Assembly (NCBI GenBank): GCA_964625855.1 | Contig: CAZVFC010000008.1 | Span: 62,001 to 126,000 of the forward strand | Direction: 5' to 3' | Source: JAPLUA01 sp964625855 | Lineage (GTDB): Bacteria > Verrucomicrobiota > Verrucomicrobiia > Limisphaerales > UBA8199 | DNA length: 64,000 bases | Shown: piece by piece, positions 1 through 7,995 of the stretch | Layout of the letters: each line of letters opens with the position of its first letter | Position numbering within the stretch: the first letter of the stretch is position 1 | Notes under the pieces: generated by a model | What the model was told of the DNA's origin: nothing | Database searches by the model: none | The model's input: the letters and a program-made list of their open reading frames with translations, nothing else | Program-made: the position numbers and the translations under genes

Positions 1-1
1 G

Positions 2-274
2 ACGCCGCAGGAACTGGAGAAGGGAGTGCAGCGGACCTACGAGAACCTATCCTATTACTTCAAGCGGCGCCCTCCAAGACCTCCAAGACAGAAGATCGTT
101 AGATGGTGGCCTTTGTCGTTTGGCAACCGCGCATGCTGCTGGTCGCTGGTCGTGCGTTTGCACTGTCGCACCGGCGGATCCGCAATCACAGCCAGCGCAT
201 GGGATGCCTTTGGAGTGACCAAGCCGGTCAAACGGCGAAACCGCGCTCCTGCCTTTCGAGTCAGAGCCGATTAG
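2..274 (+). CDS. Possible C-terminal end of a radical SAM protein (5' partial)
   Basis: The frame is open from the first base of the window to a stop at 272-274. Its first 25 residues (TPQELEKGVQRTYENLSYYF) resemble the C-terminal tail of B12-binding radical SAM enzymes, where a short 'TPEEL..G...AY..F' helix precedes the end. The rest (WWPLSFGNRACCWSLVVRLH onward) does not look like a conserved domain and may be read-through after a frameshift. The catalytic part would lie left of the window. The family assignment rests only on this tail and is weak. Confidence 0.3.
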   Translation, partial: TPQELEKGVQRTYENLSYYFKRRPPRPPRQKIVRWWPLSFGNRACCWSLVVRLHCRTGGSAITASAWDAFGVTKPVKRRNRAPAFRVRAD

Positions 275-530
275 GATAGCCGCGAGGTAGTGGTCCATTC
301 TCGTAGCGAACGCCCTGCTTCACCAAGGAGGCCCGGCTAACAAAGTGTGTGCGCCGTCAACTCACTCGCAACCTCGCACTGGACCTCTGCATACAACGGT
401 ATGGGATCGGCGCCGGACGGGCGGATGAGTTTGCGGAGTGAGGCCTACGAACCAGTCACTGCTTGGAGAAAACTGCGCTCCGGTGAATGGTTTCGACCTG
501 ACCGCTTGGCGTGCATCTGTTGCCGTTTAC
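275..530. other. Non-coding gap
   Basis: No open frame here shows protein-like composition. The overlapping short frames are out of phase with one another and have no ribosome-binding site. I see no repeat or RNA structure. Confidence 0.5.
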
Positions 531-890
531 CTAATCCCCCTTTCTATCGGTGAACTCCTCGAAGGACTGCTTTCCAGCCCTTTGCCACCATTCTTCGTAG
601 TCCCGCCATTTGCCATAATGCCTCTCACGGAAGTGACCGATACCGTGTCCATGATGGCCGATGCCACCCACCAACACCCTAGCAAGCACCAGTAATGCCA
701 CACTCTGTCCGTAGGTGATCGGGCGAAAGTGGGTTACCGCTGGCACGACATAATTCCATAACTGCATTACGAAGTAGCCGAAAAAGAGGGCCAGCAGGGC
801 AGTCAGCGCCAACCCGAACAAAATATGCACGACGATCAGACGGGCACGTCCGTGTTTGGAATCAAACTCACGGTAATGATCGCAAATCAT
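531..890 (-). CDS. Small membrane protein downstream of an ECF sigma factor
   Basis: This 119-aa protein has two hydrophobic segments: LIVVHILFGLALTALLALFF near residues 18-40 and the region around YGQSVALLVLARVLVGG near 58-78. A charged C-terminus rich in His, Arg, Glu and Trp (GHHGHGIGHFRERHYGKW) follows. The layout of two helices and then a His/Arg/Glu tail with a 'W...E' motif is seen in a widespread unnamed family often found beside ECF sigma factors. It starts 20 nt after the sigma gene on the same strand and is probably co-transcribed. A role in membrane stress sensing is inference. Confidence 0.7.
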   Translation of the reverse strand: MICDHYREFDSKHGRARLIVVHILFGLALTALLALFFGYFVMQLWNYVVPAVTHFRPITYGQSVALLVLARVLVGGIGHHGHGIGHFRERHYGKWRDYEEWWQRAGKQSFEEFTDRKGD

Positions 891-910
891 AGAGTCTTCG
901 AATGTTTGGT

Positions 911-1456
911 TTACTGGTTGCGATAATCTGAAAGCATGCGGCGCAATTGCGCTGTTGCCCTGCTTTTACGCGATAAGAGCGTTCCCACCGGGACTCCCCA
1001 ATCTTCGGCCAGGTCCCGAAAGCTGCGTCCATCTATTTCGGTGGCCAGCCAAACGGCCCTTGTTTGAGGGTCAAGCCGGTCAATGGCCATCCTCAGATGC
1101 TCCGCCATCTCTTTTTGCTCCATCACTTGCGCCGGACTGAGCTTGGTGTCCGGCAATTGCAGCGCGGGTGCCTCTGAGATATCGCCATGGTCGTCAATTC
1201 GCACCGTCGGCACTTGCTTGCGCCGATGATCGGCAATTCGGTTCGTCAAGGCGCGGTAGACATAAGCCGTCAGATTTTCGATCTCGCTGATTATATCCGC
1301 GCGCCGGATCAGATTGAAGGTGACCTCCGAAACAATGTCTTCGGCGTCAATTTCATCCCTGCCGACAAGCTGGCGTCGCACAAAGCCTTGGAACCGCTCT
1401 TTCTCGCGGGCGATGATGTTGGCCAACCGCCTTTGTCCATGTTCCAAGTCTGCCAT
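911..1456 (-). CDS. RNA polymerase ECF sigma factor (sigma-70 family)
   Basis: 181 aa from the chosen ATG. Region 2 spans roughly residues 20-90 (AEDIVSEVTFNLIRRADIIS, then AYVYRALTNRIADHRRK). Region 4 spans roughly 125-178 (LDPQTRAVWLATEIDGRSFR, a recognition helix near WGVPVGTLLSRKSRATAQLR). No anti-sigma gene is obvious next to it. I chose the ATG at 1456 because GAAGG lies 8 nt upstream. The longer frame back to 1603 would add a Cys-rich, non-conserved leader that overlaps the preceding gene. It probably directs its own small regulon. Confidence 0.88.
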   Translation of the reverse strand: MADLEHGQRRLANIIAREKERFQGFVRRQLVGRDEIDAEDIVSEVTFNLIRRADIISEIENLTAYVYRALTNRIADHRRKQVPTVRIDDHGDISEAPALQLPDTKLSPAQVMEQKEMAEHLRMAIDRLDPQTRAVWLATEIDGRSFRDLAEDWGVPVGTLLSRKSRATAQLRRMLSDYRNQ

Positions 1457-1602
1457 CGTGTTTGCCTTCAATGACGCAAAAAGGACCAAATTATTGCATG
1501 TGGTTTCATCCCCGGCGTCCAAGCGTCGTCTGGCCAGTTGATCACAAAGGAGGCCGAGCGCGATGATGCATGGTTCCCGCAGACAGCAATACGGCAAGTC
1601 CA

Positions 1603-2088
1603 TCAGTTCAAAAGGGTGTCCAGGGTGTCAGCTGCCGGATTCCAATAGCGGATCTCCTGAATTCTCCTGCTTTCGGTCAGGATTAACACCGTCACTCGTT
1701 CAGAATTGCGCGGGAATGCCGACAGACTCTTATCTACGCCAAGAATGATCCTGTGCCGGTATTGCCTTAACTTATGCAATGCAAAGGGACGTGCTATCGC
1801 TGGCATGGCGCGGATGTCCAATACATATGCGGCTCGGTGCTGTTCGAGCCAATCTGGCCTCAATGCTTTCAGTTTGAGGTTGGCCTCTTTGCCCGTAGCC
1901 ATATCTAGCCCGATGAGTAGATAATGCAGATCGGTCGCCAACTTGAACTCCTTCCCGAATTGGTCCTTGGCCGAAAATAGGGGAATGGCATCGCCAACCG
2001 CCAGTTGGCCCCCATGCAGGGGGAATACTAGAGTGCCTAAAAAGAAGGCGACTATCCTCCACCACTTCGGGTTTGAGACGTGGAGCAT
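1603..2088 (-). CDS. Secreted thioredoxin-fold (peroxiredoxin-like) protein
   Basis: 161 aa. The hydrophobic N-terminus (WWRIVAFFLGTLVFPLHGGQ) looks like a signal peptide. It is followed by 'VGDAIPLFSAKDQFGKEF', the opening strand pattern of thioredoxin-fold proteins that begin with 'vGd..P...l.Dq.G'. No CxxC or peroxidatic Cys is present in the expected place, so catalysis is doubtful. Proteins with this layout are often mislabelled FAD/FMN dehydrogenases. It lies 4 nt after a four-helix membrane protein on the same strand, so the two are probably co-transcribed. Confidence 0.65.
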   Translation of the reverse strand: MLHVSNPKWWRIVAFFLGTLVFPLHGGQLAVGDAIPLFSAKDQFGKEFKLATDLHYLLIGLDMATGKEANLKLKALRPDWLEQHRAAYVLDIRAMPAIARPFALHKLRQYRHRIILGVDKSLSAFPRNSERVTVLILTESRRIQEIRYWNPAADTLDTLLN

Positions 2089-2092
2089 TTCG

Positions 2093-2494
2093 TTAATGTG
2101 TGTTCAAGAGTTTAGACGGGAGCATATGTGTTTTGCGTCGCGCCTGGGCCGCGACTATTTCCGCCAGGCCGACAGCACCAACGGCACAAAGCAAATGCAA
2201 AATCTGCGAAATCTTGAAATAGAAGACTGATGGGAAAAGCGGCCTCGCATGCGCCAATCCTAAAATGGGAAGTCCACAATACCATACAACGCCAAGCCCT
2301 ATCAGCCATTTTGAAACGCCTGCCCGGTAAGCATGGTACACGACCGCAAACAGCCCAAACATCAGCATGCCTCCGAGCAAAATGTGGACCTGAAGTGGAA
2401 AACCGATTAGTCCGTCCCAAGATAACAGTCCCAAGGTCAATTGAATTAATCCAAGCACCCGGATGGCGATTAGGAGCGCAGCAGTGGATGGCAT
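2093..2494 (-). CDS. Small multi-pass membrane protein
   Basis: 133 aa from ATG 2494, with four predicted membrane helices (ALLIAIRVLGLIQLTLGLL; HILLGGMLMFGLFAVVYHAY; WLIGLGVVWYCGLPILGLAH; LLCAVGAVGLAEIVAA). It is the first gene of the leftward set that runs on to the thioredoxin-fold protein. The start at 2494 removes a basic Cys-rich leader from a longer frame. Its first half resembles the 50-aa product at 4399-4551, so the two may be paralogues now separated by the insertion sequence. Function unknown. Confidence 0.7.
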   Translation of the reverse strand: MPSTAALLIAIRVLGLIQLTLGLLSWDGLIGFPLQVHILLGGMLMFGLFAVVYHAYRAGVSKWLIGLGVVWYCGLPILGLAHARPLFPSVFYFKISQILHLLCAVGAVGLAEIVAAQARRKTHMLPSKLLNTH

Positions 2495-2730
2495 ATTAAT
2501 TAGCTCTGGTTGTGAAATCCTTACGCAGCATTGTCCTTTTCTCCGGTTCCGGCATTCATGCCGAACAAAGGCAGATCGAGCAAAAGAGAGCATGTCGCCA
2601 AAGAGGCCTGATAGCTATAGTAAACAAATGCAGACAGAGCTAGCGTGAGCCCCTAAACCACGCGTTATGTAGGCCGGGGTGGTCGCAAGGCCCTTAAACC
2701 AAGAGATTATGAGGTTTTGGGCTTGCAATA

Positions 2731-2751
2731 TCTAATAGAGGTTCTATTAGA
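2731..2751. repeat. Perfect palindrome upstream of the transposase
   Basis: The sequence is TCTAATAGA-GGT-TCTATTAGA, with perfect 9-bp arms and a 3-base centre, ending 5 bases before the transposase ATG. It could be an operator or a hairpin that limits translation of the transposase. Confidence 0.75.
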
Positions 2752-2756
2752 CATGC

Positions 2757-4217
2757 ATGCCTGCGCGCCTGCCTCTGCTCGGCAAATCCGGCTTCCTGCT
2801 GGACCCGCGACCATTGAAGGAGCCGGCCTCCCCGCATGCGGGAGCCCTGGTTATTTCACGGGCCCTGCGCTCCTTGAAAGTTCCGGAGCTGACGGCCGCC
2901 AATCTGCAGTTCAAGCGGCGGCAGCGGGGCTACCAGGAGGCTCAATTCATTGAGACGGTCCTGTTGCTGCAGGCGGTTGGAGGCGACTGTCCTGAAGATC
3001 TGGCCCTGCTGAACCAGGACGCGATGCTGGGGCGGGCTTTGGGCTACGAACTGCCTAAAGTGACCTCGGTGCGCAACTTCCTGGAACGGTTTCACGATGA
3101 GGAACTGGCCCTGCAGCGGCCGCCGCGCGAGCAGCAGAAGAGTTTTATCATGCCCGCCAGCACTGGGTTGCAGCGTTTGCAGGATGTGCAGGCGGGACTG
3201 GTCGGGCGCATCGCCCAGAAGTATCAAGCCCAAGGCCAGGCCCAAAGCATCGCCACGGTGGACCAGGACGCCACGATTATCGAGAGTCATAAGCGCACGG
3301 CGCTGCCGCACTATGAGGGGGGACGGGGTTATCAGCCGATGGTGGCCATCTGGGCCGAAGCCGACTTGGTTTTAGCCGACGAGTGGCGAGATGGGAACGT
3401 GGCGGCTAACCAGGAGCCGTTGCGCTGTGCGCAGCTGGCTTTTGCGGCGCTGCCGGGCTCGGTTAAGCAGCGTTACTTCCGAGGCGACTCGGCCTGCCAC
3501 GAGCAGGAGTTGTTGGGATGGTTGCGGGCGCCGGAACGAGCGGAGGAACCGGGCGGGTCCATCGGCTTTTGTGTCAGCGCGCGGATGAGCCAGGATTTGC
3601 AGAAGGCAGTGCTGCGCGTGCCCGAGAAGCAGTGGCAAGTGCTGGGGCAGGAACCTGATGGCACCCAGCGCCAGTGGGCGGAGTTGGACTTTGTGCCCGG
3701 AGAGCGGGGTGAAAAGAAACAGAGCCAACCGCTGCGCTATGTGGGGTTGCGCTTGCTCAAGCCGCAAGGGGCTTTGTTTGCCGATGGCAGTGATCGCCAT
3801 CACCATGCGGTGGTCACCAATCTGGAATGGGCTGGGGATCGGCTGCTCAACTGGCACCGGGAAAAGGCGGGCACAGTGGAGCATGTGCATGATGAGATCA
3901 AGAATGGGCTGGCTGGGGGCCATGTGCCCAGTCAGCTCTTTGGGGCCAATGCGGCGTGGTTCAAGCTGACGCTGATGCTTTATAACGTTGGCAGCGCGAT
4001 TAAGGGCCTATGCTTGGAAGGAGAGGAGCGCTTAGCCCGCTGGAAGAAGCTGCGCTTGCTGATCATTCACCTCTCGGGACGGCTCAACCGCAACGCTTGT
4101 GTTTTACGTTTAAGGTTCTGCGCCAGTAAAGAGGCGATTGCCCGGGTGCAGAAGGTTTGGGAGGTGTTTGATCTGCCGACCCAAGCCAGTCGCATCATTC
4201 CCTTTTCCAGCGGTTAG
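2757..4217 (+). CDS. IS1380-family transposase (DDE)
   Basis: 486 aa, full length for the family. The N-terminal part reads the typical 'R.Y..GYQEAQFIETVLLLQA' segment. The DDE catalytic core shows the first Asp in TVDQDATIIESHKRTA (about 170), the second Asp in YFRGDSACHEQELL (about 244) and the Glu in VEHVHDEIKNGLAGG (about 385), followed by FGANAAWFKLTLMLYN. The frame is intact and the terminal repeats are recognisable, so the element may still move. The start at 2757 is inside CATGCATG; an upstream start is not excluded. Confidence 0.92.
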   Translation: MPARLPLLGKSGFLLDPRPLKEPASPHAGALVISRALRSLKVPELTAANLQFKRRQRGYQEAQFIETVLLLQAVGGDCPEDLALLNQDAMLGRALGYELPKVTSVRNFLERFHDEELALQRPPREQQKSFIMPASTGLQRLQDVQAGLVGRIAQKYQAQGQAQSIATVDQDATIIESHKRTALPHYEGGRGYQPMVAIWAEADLVLADEWRDGNVAANQEPLRCAQLAFAALPGSVKQRYFRGDSACHEQELLGWLRAPERAEEPGGSIGFCVSARMSQDLQKAVLRVPEKQWQVLGQEPDGTQRQWAELDFVPGERGEKKQSQPLRYVGLRLLKPQGALFADGSDRHHHAVVTNLEWAGDRLLNWHREKAGTVEHVHDEIKNGLAGGHVPSQLFGANAAWFKLTLMLYNVGSAIKGLCLEGEERLARWKKLRLLIIHLSGRLNRNACVLRLRFCASKEAIARVQKVWEVFDLPTQASRIIPFSSG

Positions 4218-4398
4218 GCTTGGCCCGGCAAGTCCGTAAACACCGTCTCAAGGGGCGGAGGGCGGAGCATTGTATAAAATGCGCCGCGACGCTGCCGGCG
4301 GCGTCCTGGCACGAAGTCGAGCGTTTTTCCTCATAAACATTGGGCCGAAATCATGCCCTGACCTGTGGCCCTGGCTGCGGCTTCGAGAGAATCGCCGC

Positions 4399-4551
4399 TT
4401 ATGCGTGGATTTGGGTGAGCATGCCGCCGAAGAAAATATGCAGGCAGAAAAACACGTGGCTAGCCATCCGGTTCCATAACATCAACCCCACGACCAGCAG
4501 AATCATTCCCAGCGTCCGGACGCTGGCTTGAAGTAACCGAGCAAATTGCAT
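4399..4551 (-). CDS. Short membrane protein, probably a truncated paralogue
   Basis: 50 aa read by hand. It starts MQFARLLQASVRTLGMILL, continues with VVGLMLWNRMASHVFF, and ends GGMLTQIHA. The pattern 'LL.A.R.LG.I.L..GL..W ... HI..GGML' matches the first half of the four-helix protein at 2093-2494. It stops where the second half should begin, so it is either a truncated copy or the remains of a gene broken near the insertion sequence. It follows the PAS-like gene by 27 nt on the same strand. AAAGG in the upstream AGTGAAAGGAAAGTAGTATG could serve as a ribosome-binding site. Confidence 0.5.
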   Translation of the reverse strand: MQFARLLQASVRTLGMILLVVGLMLWNRMASHVFFCLHIFFGGMLTQIHA

Positions 4552-4578
4552 ACTACTTTCCTTTCACTGCGGAAGTCC

Positions 4579-4980
4579 TCAGGCGGCCACTTGAGTTTCC
4601 CCGGCTGCCGAGGCCATTTTCCGGACGGGGCTGGGGGTGCTTATACCCAAAGCGGCAGCAGTCCCAATCCCAAAATGGAGATAAATATCCGGGTTGGTGG
4701 CCAGGGGTATCCAATAGCCGATAATGGCTTTACCGTTGCGTTGCTCATCGGCTCGCACCGGTCTGTGCTCCCGAAGCGCCAGGCCCGCCTTACAGCTCTT
4801 GCACACGCTGCCTCCAGCTTCTGGATTCAACGAGAAACACCGGACGCCCGCTTGTAAACCGGCACCTCCGGCCATATCGTTTAAGGCCAGTATGGTTCGA
4901 TCCTTGCGGACGAGCAACACAGGCTCGGGGAAGTTGCCCCACATGGTCTGAAATGCGTCTATTATGCTTTGTTCTGTCAT
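4579..4980 (-). CDS. Small PAS-like protein with a Cys cluster
   Basis: 133 aa. The N-terminus (DAFQTMWGNFPEPVLLVRKD, then ILALNDMAGGAG) has the 'f...p.pv.lv..d..i...N..a' signature of a PAS fold. It is followed by RCFSLNPEAGGSVCKSCKAG with a CxxC pair and by 'GYWIPLATNPDIYLHFGIGT'. The order resembles small PAS-type sensors in which cysteines may hold metal or sense redox state. It lies downstream of an iron-sulfur aldo/keto reductase on the same strand. Regulation of or electron transfer with that enzyme is inference. Confidence 0.6.
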   Translation of the reverse strand: MTEQSIIDAFQTMWGNFPEPVLLVRKDRTILALNDMAGGAGLQAGVRCFSLNPEAGGSVCKSCKAGLALREHRPVRADEQRNGKAIIGYWIPLATNPDIYLHFGIGTAAALGISTPSPVRKMASAAGETQVAA

Positions 4981-5098
4981 AAATGCTGCGCGTAAATTCT
5001 CTGCTCAACATTTACATGACGCGACCCCGGGAGTTTTATTGCACATTTTATTCACTTCTTTTCGATCTGCCTTAGCCGTTTGCAGCACGCTAAGGCGC

Positions 5099-6307
5099 TC
5101 AAGAGTGCGCCGCCTGTTTGAAAAGGCGACGGGCGGTGGCCAACCGCTCAGGCAGGGCCGCGTCTTCCATTTGAGCGGCCACCTGTTCCAGGGCTGTGGG
5201 AATTGGAATCTGCTGAGGACATTGTTCGACGCAGGCGCCGCAAACGACGCATTGCGAGGCAAAGCCCCGCTTGCCGTCGGCCAATTCGCCGCTCAGGCGC
5301 AGAGCATAGCCGAATTTTGCATCCTCTGGGTTCCCGAACATGTGAAGCTTGTTGTATTCCTCAAGAAAGGAGGGGATCATCACGCCTGACGGGCAAGGCA
5401 TGCAATAAGCGCAGCCCGTGCAGCCGACTTTCATTAGGCTGCGATACGTCCGCCCCGCGCGGGCCACAAGCCCCACCTCCTCCGGCGCCATTGAGTCGGG
5501 ATGGGCAGTTGCCGCGATGGCGAGGTTTTCTGAAATCTGCGCTTCGTCGTTCATGCCAGAGAGGAGCAACGTCACTTCGGGGTGGTCCCAGACCCAGCGC
5601 AGCGCCCATTCCACAGGAGTGCGCCGGGCGGAGGCTTCATTCCAGATCGCCTCGACCGCGAGAGGTGGCTTGGCCGCCAGGAGGCCGCCGCGCAGCGGTT
5701 CCATCACCATGACCGCCAGCCCCTTTGCCGCGGCATGCTCGAGCCCCGCTGTCCCGGCCTGGTTGCGCTCGTCGAGATAGTTGTATTGAATCTGACAGAA
5801 GTCCCACGGGTAGGAATCAACGAAGAGCGGAAAATCCGCCGATGTGCCGTGAAAGGAGAACCCGATGTTGCGGATGAGCCCCTCTGCCTTGGCTCGCTCG
5901 ATAAAGTCTGCCACTCCAAAGCGGCGGAGCTTGTCCCACACCGCGCTATTGTTGAGGGAGTGGAGGAGATAGTAATCAATGTGGTCCGTGCCCAGCCTCT
6001 CCAATTGGGCCGTAAAGTAGCGGTCCATGTCCTCCCTGCTGTTGACCAGCCAGCAGGGCAGTTTGGTGGCCACCCGGACCCGGTCGCGGTAGCCGTCGCG
6101 CAGCGCCTTCCCAAGCACCGGCTCGCTTTGACCCGCGTGATAAGGCCATGCGGTGTCCACGTAATTGACGCCCCGATCAATCGCGCCGCGGATCTGACTG
6201 ATGGCCCGCAGTTCGTCAATCCGGCCCTCCTTCATCGGCAGGCGCATGCAGCCGAAACCCAGAATCGAAAGCGCGTCTCCTGTCTTTGGAACTTTCCTGT
6301 AGAGCAC
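5099..6307 (-). CDS. Aldo/keto reductase with C-terminal 4Fe-4S ferredoxin region
   Basis: 402 aa. The N-terminal TIM barrel (about 1-290) carries the AKR tetrad pattern: Asp and Tyr in NYVDTAWPYHAG, Lys in VRVATKLPCW, His in YYLLHSLN. The C-terminal part has two Cys groups, CTGCAYCMPCPSG (about 320) and CVVCGACVEQCPQQIP (about 375), typical of the Fe-S AKR subfamily. Such enzymes probably move electrons between a cluster and a substrate; the substrate cannot be read from sequence. It is upstream of the PAS-like gene and downstream of a ferredoxin-nitroreductase. Confidence 0.9.
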   Translation of the reverse strand: MLYRKVPKTGDALSILGFGCMRLPMKEGRIDELRAISQIRGAIDRGVNYVDTAWPYHAGQSEPVLGKALRDGYRDRVRVATKLPCWLVNSREDMDRYFTAQLERLGTDHIDYYLLHSLNNSAVWDKLRRFGVADFIERAKAEGLIRNIGFSFHGTSADFPLFVDSYPWDFCQIQYNYLDERNQAGTAGLEHAAAKGLAVMVMEPLRGGLLAAKPPLAVEAIWNEASARRTPVEWALRWVWDHPEVTLLLSGMNDEAQISENLAIAATAHPDSMAPEEVGLVARAGRTYRSLMKVGCTGCAYCMPCPSGVMIPSFLEEYNKLHMFGNPEDAKFGYALRLSGELADGKRGFASQCVVCGACVEQCPQQIPIPTALEQVAAQMEDAALPERLATARRLFKQAAHS

Positions 6308-6431
6308 TTGGTTGATCCTTACTCCCCTCGCTGGTGGCAGCTGGCTGAGGTCATGAATGATTTAGTGGTTCGCGTATGCCGCAAGAACGCTTAAGGTCCA
6401 ACGCGGAACGCCTGGGTTGGGCCATTGGAAT

Positions 6432-7346
6432 TCACGCCTGGATGCGGCGGATGCAGCCAGCTCCGTCGCGCTGTACCGTCCGGGAGTACTGCACAGCGGG
6501 GAGGCCGAAGAGCAAGGCGTAGTGGCTATGGCCGGGCGGTATGCCCGCCGCCTCTCTCAGCGCGGGTATGGTTTCCAGCGCCCACTTCACGATCCCGCAC
6601 CAGACCGTGCCCAGCCCCGCGCATTGCGCGGTCAGTTCAAAGTATGCCAACGCCAAGGCCACGTCCTCCTGAGGGCACGCGGAGTCCGGGCCGGCCGAAA
6701 CGATCAGAAGGTGTGGCGCGCCACGAAAAACCCTGTCCTCGCCTCGCTCGCGCCAGGCGTCTGAAGCCCCCTGGAAAAGAGTCTTCACGTGATCCGGGAC
6801 CGAACCTGTCTCGAGCGCGTCGGCGATCAGGCGATATGCCTTGTCCCGGAATCGCCGCATCGCCTCCTTGTCGTCAATGATGGAGAAGGTCAGTGCCATC
6901 CGGTTCACGCCGGTCGGTACGTTGCCGAGGGCTTCCAGCAACCGGCGCAGCAGGCCGGCATCCACGTTCTCGTCCTGGTAGTGGCGCATACTGCGCCGCC
7001 CCCGAACAAGGTTGAGCATATTCTCGAGAGGCGGGAAAGAATCCGCCATGAGCGGCACGCTGTCCGCAGGATCAAGCCCGAAAATCGAGACGGCCCCCTC
7101 GGAACAGACGGCAAGACAATGCTGGCAGCGGAGACAGTTGGCCTCGTCCTCCACCTGAATGTAAGGGATGTCCTCTCCCGTCAGCCTGATGATGTTCGCC
7201 ACGCAGTCTCGAGCACATTCGCCACACCGCAGGCATTTGGCTTCATCCACGACAAATTGAATTCTCTCTGACCTGCTTCCCCGAGACAGCGTGGAGTCTG
7301 CGCCCCGCGGTTCCGCCCGAAGGGCTCTTTGAGTCCTGTCTAACAT
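6432..7346 (-). CDS. Nitroreductase with N-terminal 2x[4Fe-4S] ferredoxin domain
   Basis: 304 aa. Two ferredoxin motifs sit near residues 37-85 (KCLRCGECARDC and NCLRCQHCLAVC). A nitroreductase fold follows from RGRRSMRHYQDENVDAGLLR, which is the FMN-binding 'R.S.R.y....v' opening, through ALAYFELTAQCAGLGTVWCG. Fusions of this kind reduce nitro compounds or quinones with electrons supplied through the clusters. The first 30 residues are basic and not conserved, so the true start could be internal. It belongs to the leftward redox block, 85 nt upstream of the Fe-S aldo/keto reductase. Confidence 0.9.
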   Translation of the reverse strand: MLDRTQRALRAEPRGADSTLSRGSRSERIQFVVDEAKCLRCGECARDCVANIIRLTGEDIPYIQVEDEANCLRCQHCLAVCSEGAVSIFGLDPADSVPLMADSFPPLENMLNLVRGRRSMRHYQDENVDAGLLRRLLEALGNVPTGVNRMALTFSIIDDKEAMRRFRDKAYRLIADALETGSVPDHVKTLFQGASDAWRERGEDRVFRGAPHLLIVSAGPDSACPQEDVALALAYFELTAQCAGLGTVWCGIVKWALETIPALREAAGIPPGHSHYALLFGLPAVQYSRTVQRDGAGCIRRIQA

Positions 7347-7383
7347 ATTTTTTGTTGGCTTGTTTTGGCGCTTGAAGCAAGAG

Positions 7384-7923
7384 CTAGGCGGCCATGCCCA
7401 TTTCGTGGGCCTGTTTCATGGCCGGGCTGTTCTTAATCTCGCCGATGTTCCAGGCGCCTGTGCCGTAGATCACGCCCTTCTCCCTGGCTCCGTCGAGGCA
7501 GGAGGTAAATCCTCGCAGACTTTCCACGGTTCGCGTCATCGCCTGCTGGCTAGTGTCGGCCGCGGCCAGAATGAAATAGAATTCCTTGTTCCTGATTTCG
7601 GCATAGCGAGCGCAGGTCCGGTCGATGAGCGTCTTGAGTTGCGCGCACAGGGTGTAGAAATAGACCGGAGTCGCCAGGACAATGACATCGGCGGCGATCA
7701 TTTTATCGAGCACTTCCGACATGTCATCCTCCTGTGGGCAGCCGCTTCTTTGCCGCTGACAACTGCCGCAGCCGGTGCAGTAGTTGATCTGGCGATCCCT
7801 GATGGAGATTTTTTCGGTTTTGTGCCCGGCCTCTCTTGCTCCAGTGACGAACTGGTCGCAGAGCAGGTCCGAGTTCCCGCCTTTTCGCGGGCTGGAGGAC
7901 AGAACGAGGATTTGTTTGGCCAT
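7384..7923 (-). CDS. Flavodoxin-fold NAD(P)H FMN reductase / iron-sulfur flavoprotein
   Basis: 179 aa from ATG 7923. It opens with AKQILVLSSSPRKGGNSDLL, the phosphate-binding loop for FMN. CTGCGSCQRQRSGC near residue 50 (C-x2-C-x2-C-x6-C) is the compact cluster-binding motif of iron-sulfur flavoproteins. ATPVYFYTLCAQLKTLIDR follows, the typical 'P.y...........iDR' segment. I chose the internal ATG because the flavodoxin strand starts there; the longer frame adds 17 unrelated residues. It likely passes electrons between NAD(P)H and its redox neighbours. Confidence 0.88.
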   Translation of the reverse strand: MAKQILVLSSSPRKGGNSDLLCDQFVTGAREAGHKTEKISIRDRQINYCTGCGSCQRQRSGCPQEDDMSEVLDKMIAADVIVLATPVYFYTLCAQLKTLIDRTCARYAEIRNKEFYFILAAADTSQQAMTRTVESLRGFTSCLDGAREKGVIYGTGAWNIGEIKNSPAMKQAHEMGMAA

Positions 7924-7995
7924 CTTGGGTGTGAGCGTTTTCGTGGTTTTAGGGGCGCAATGGGACGGAATCAACGTCCGCCCGGTTTTCGGCGT

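Larger units (their letters stand above)
2649..4256 (+). mobile_element. IS1380-family insertion sequence
   Basis: The element consists of one transposase gene with imperfect terminal inverted repeats. The left end reads GCCCCTAAACC from about 2649, and the complement of the right end reads GCCCCTTGAGACGG back from about 4256. A few further bases match (GTT, then GCCGGG). The ends were placed by eye and could be off by several bases. I could not define a target-site duplication with confidence. Confidence 0.7.
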
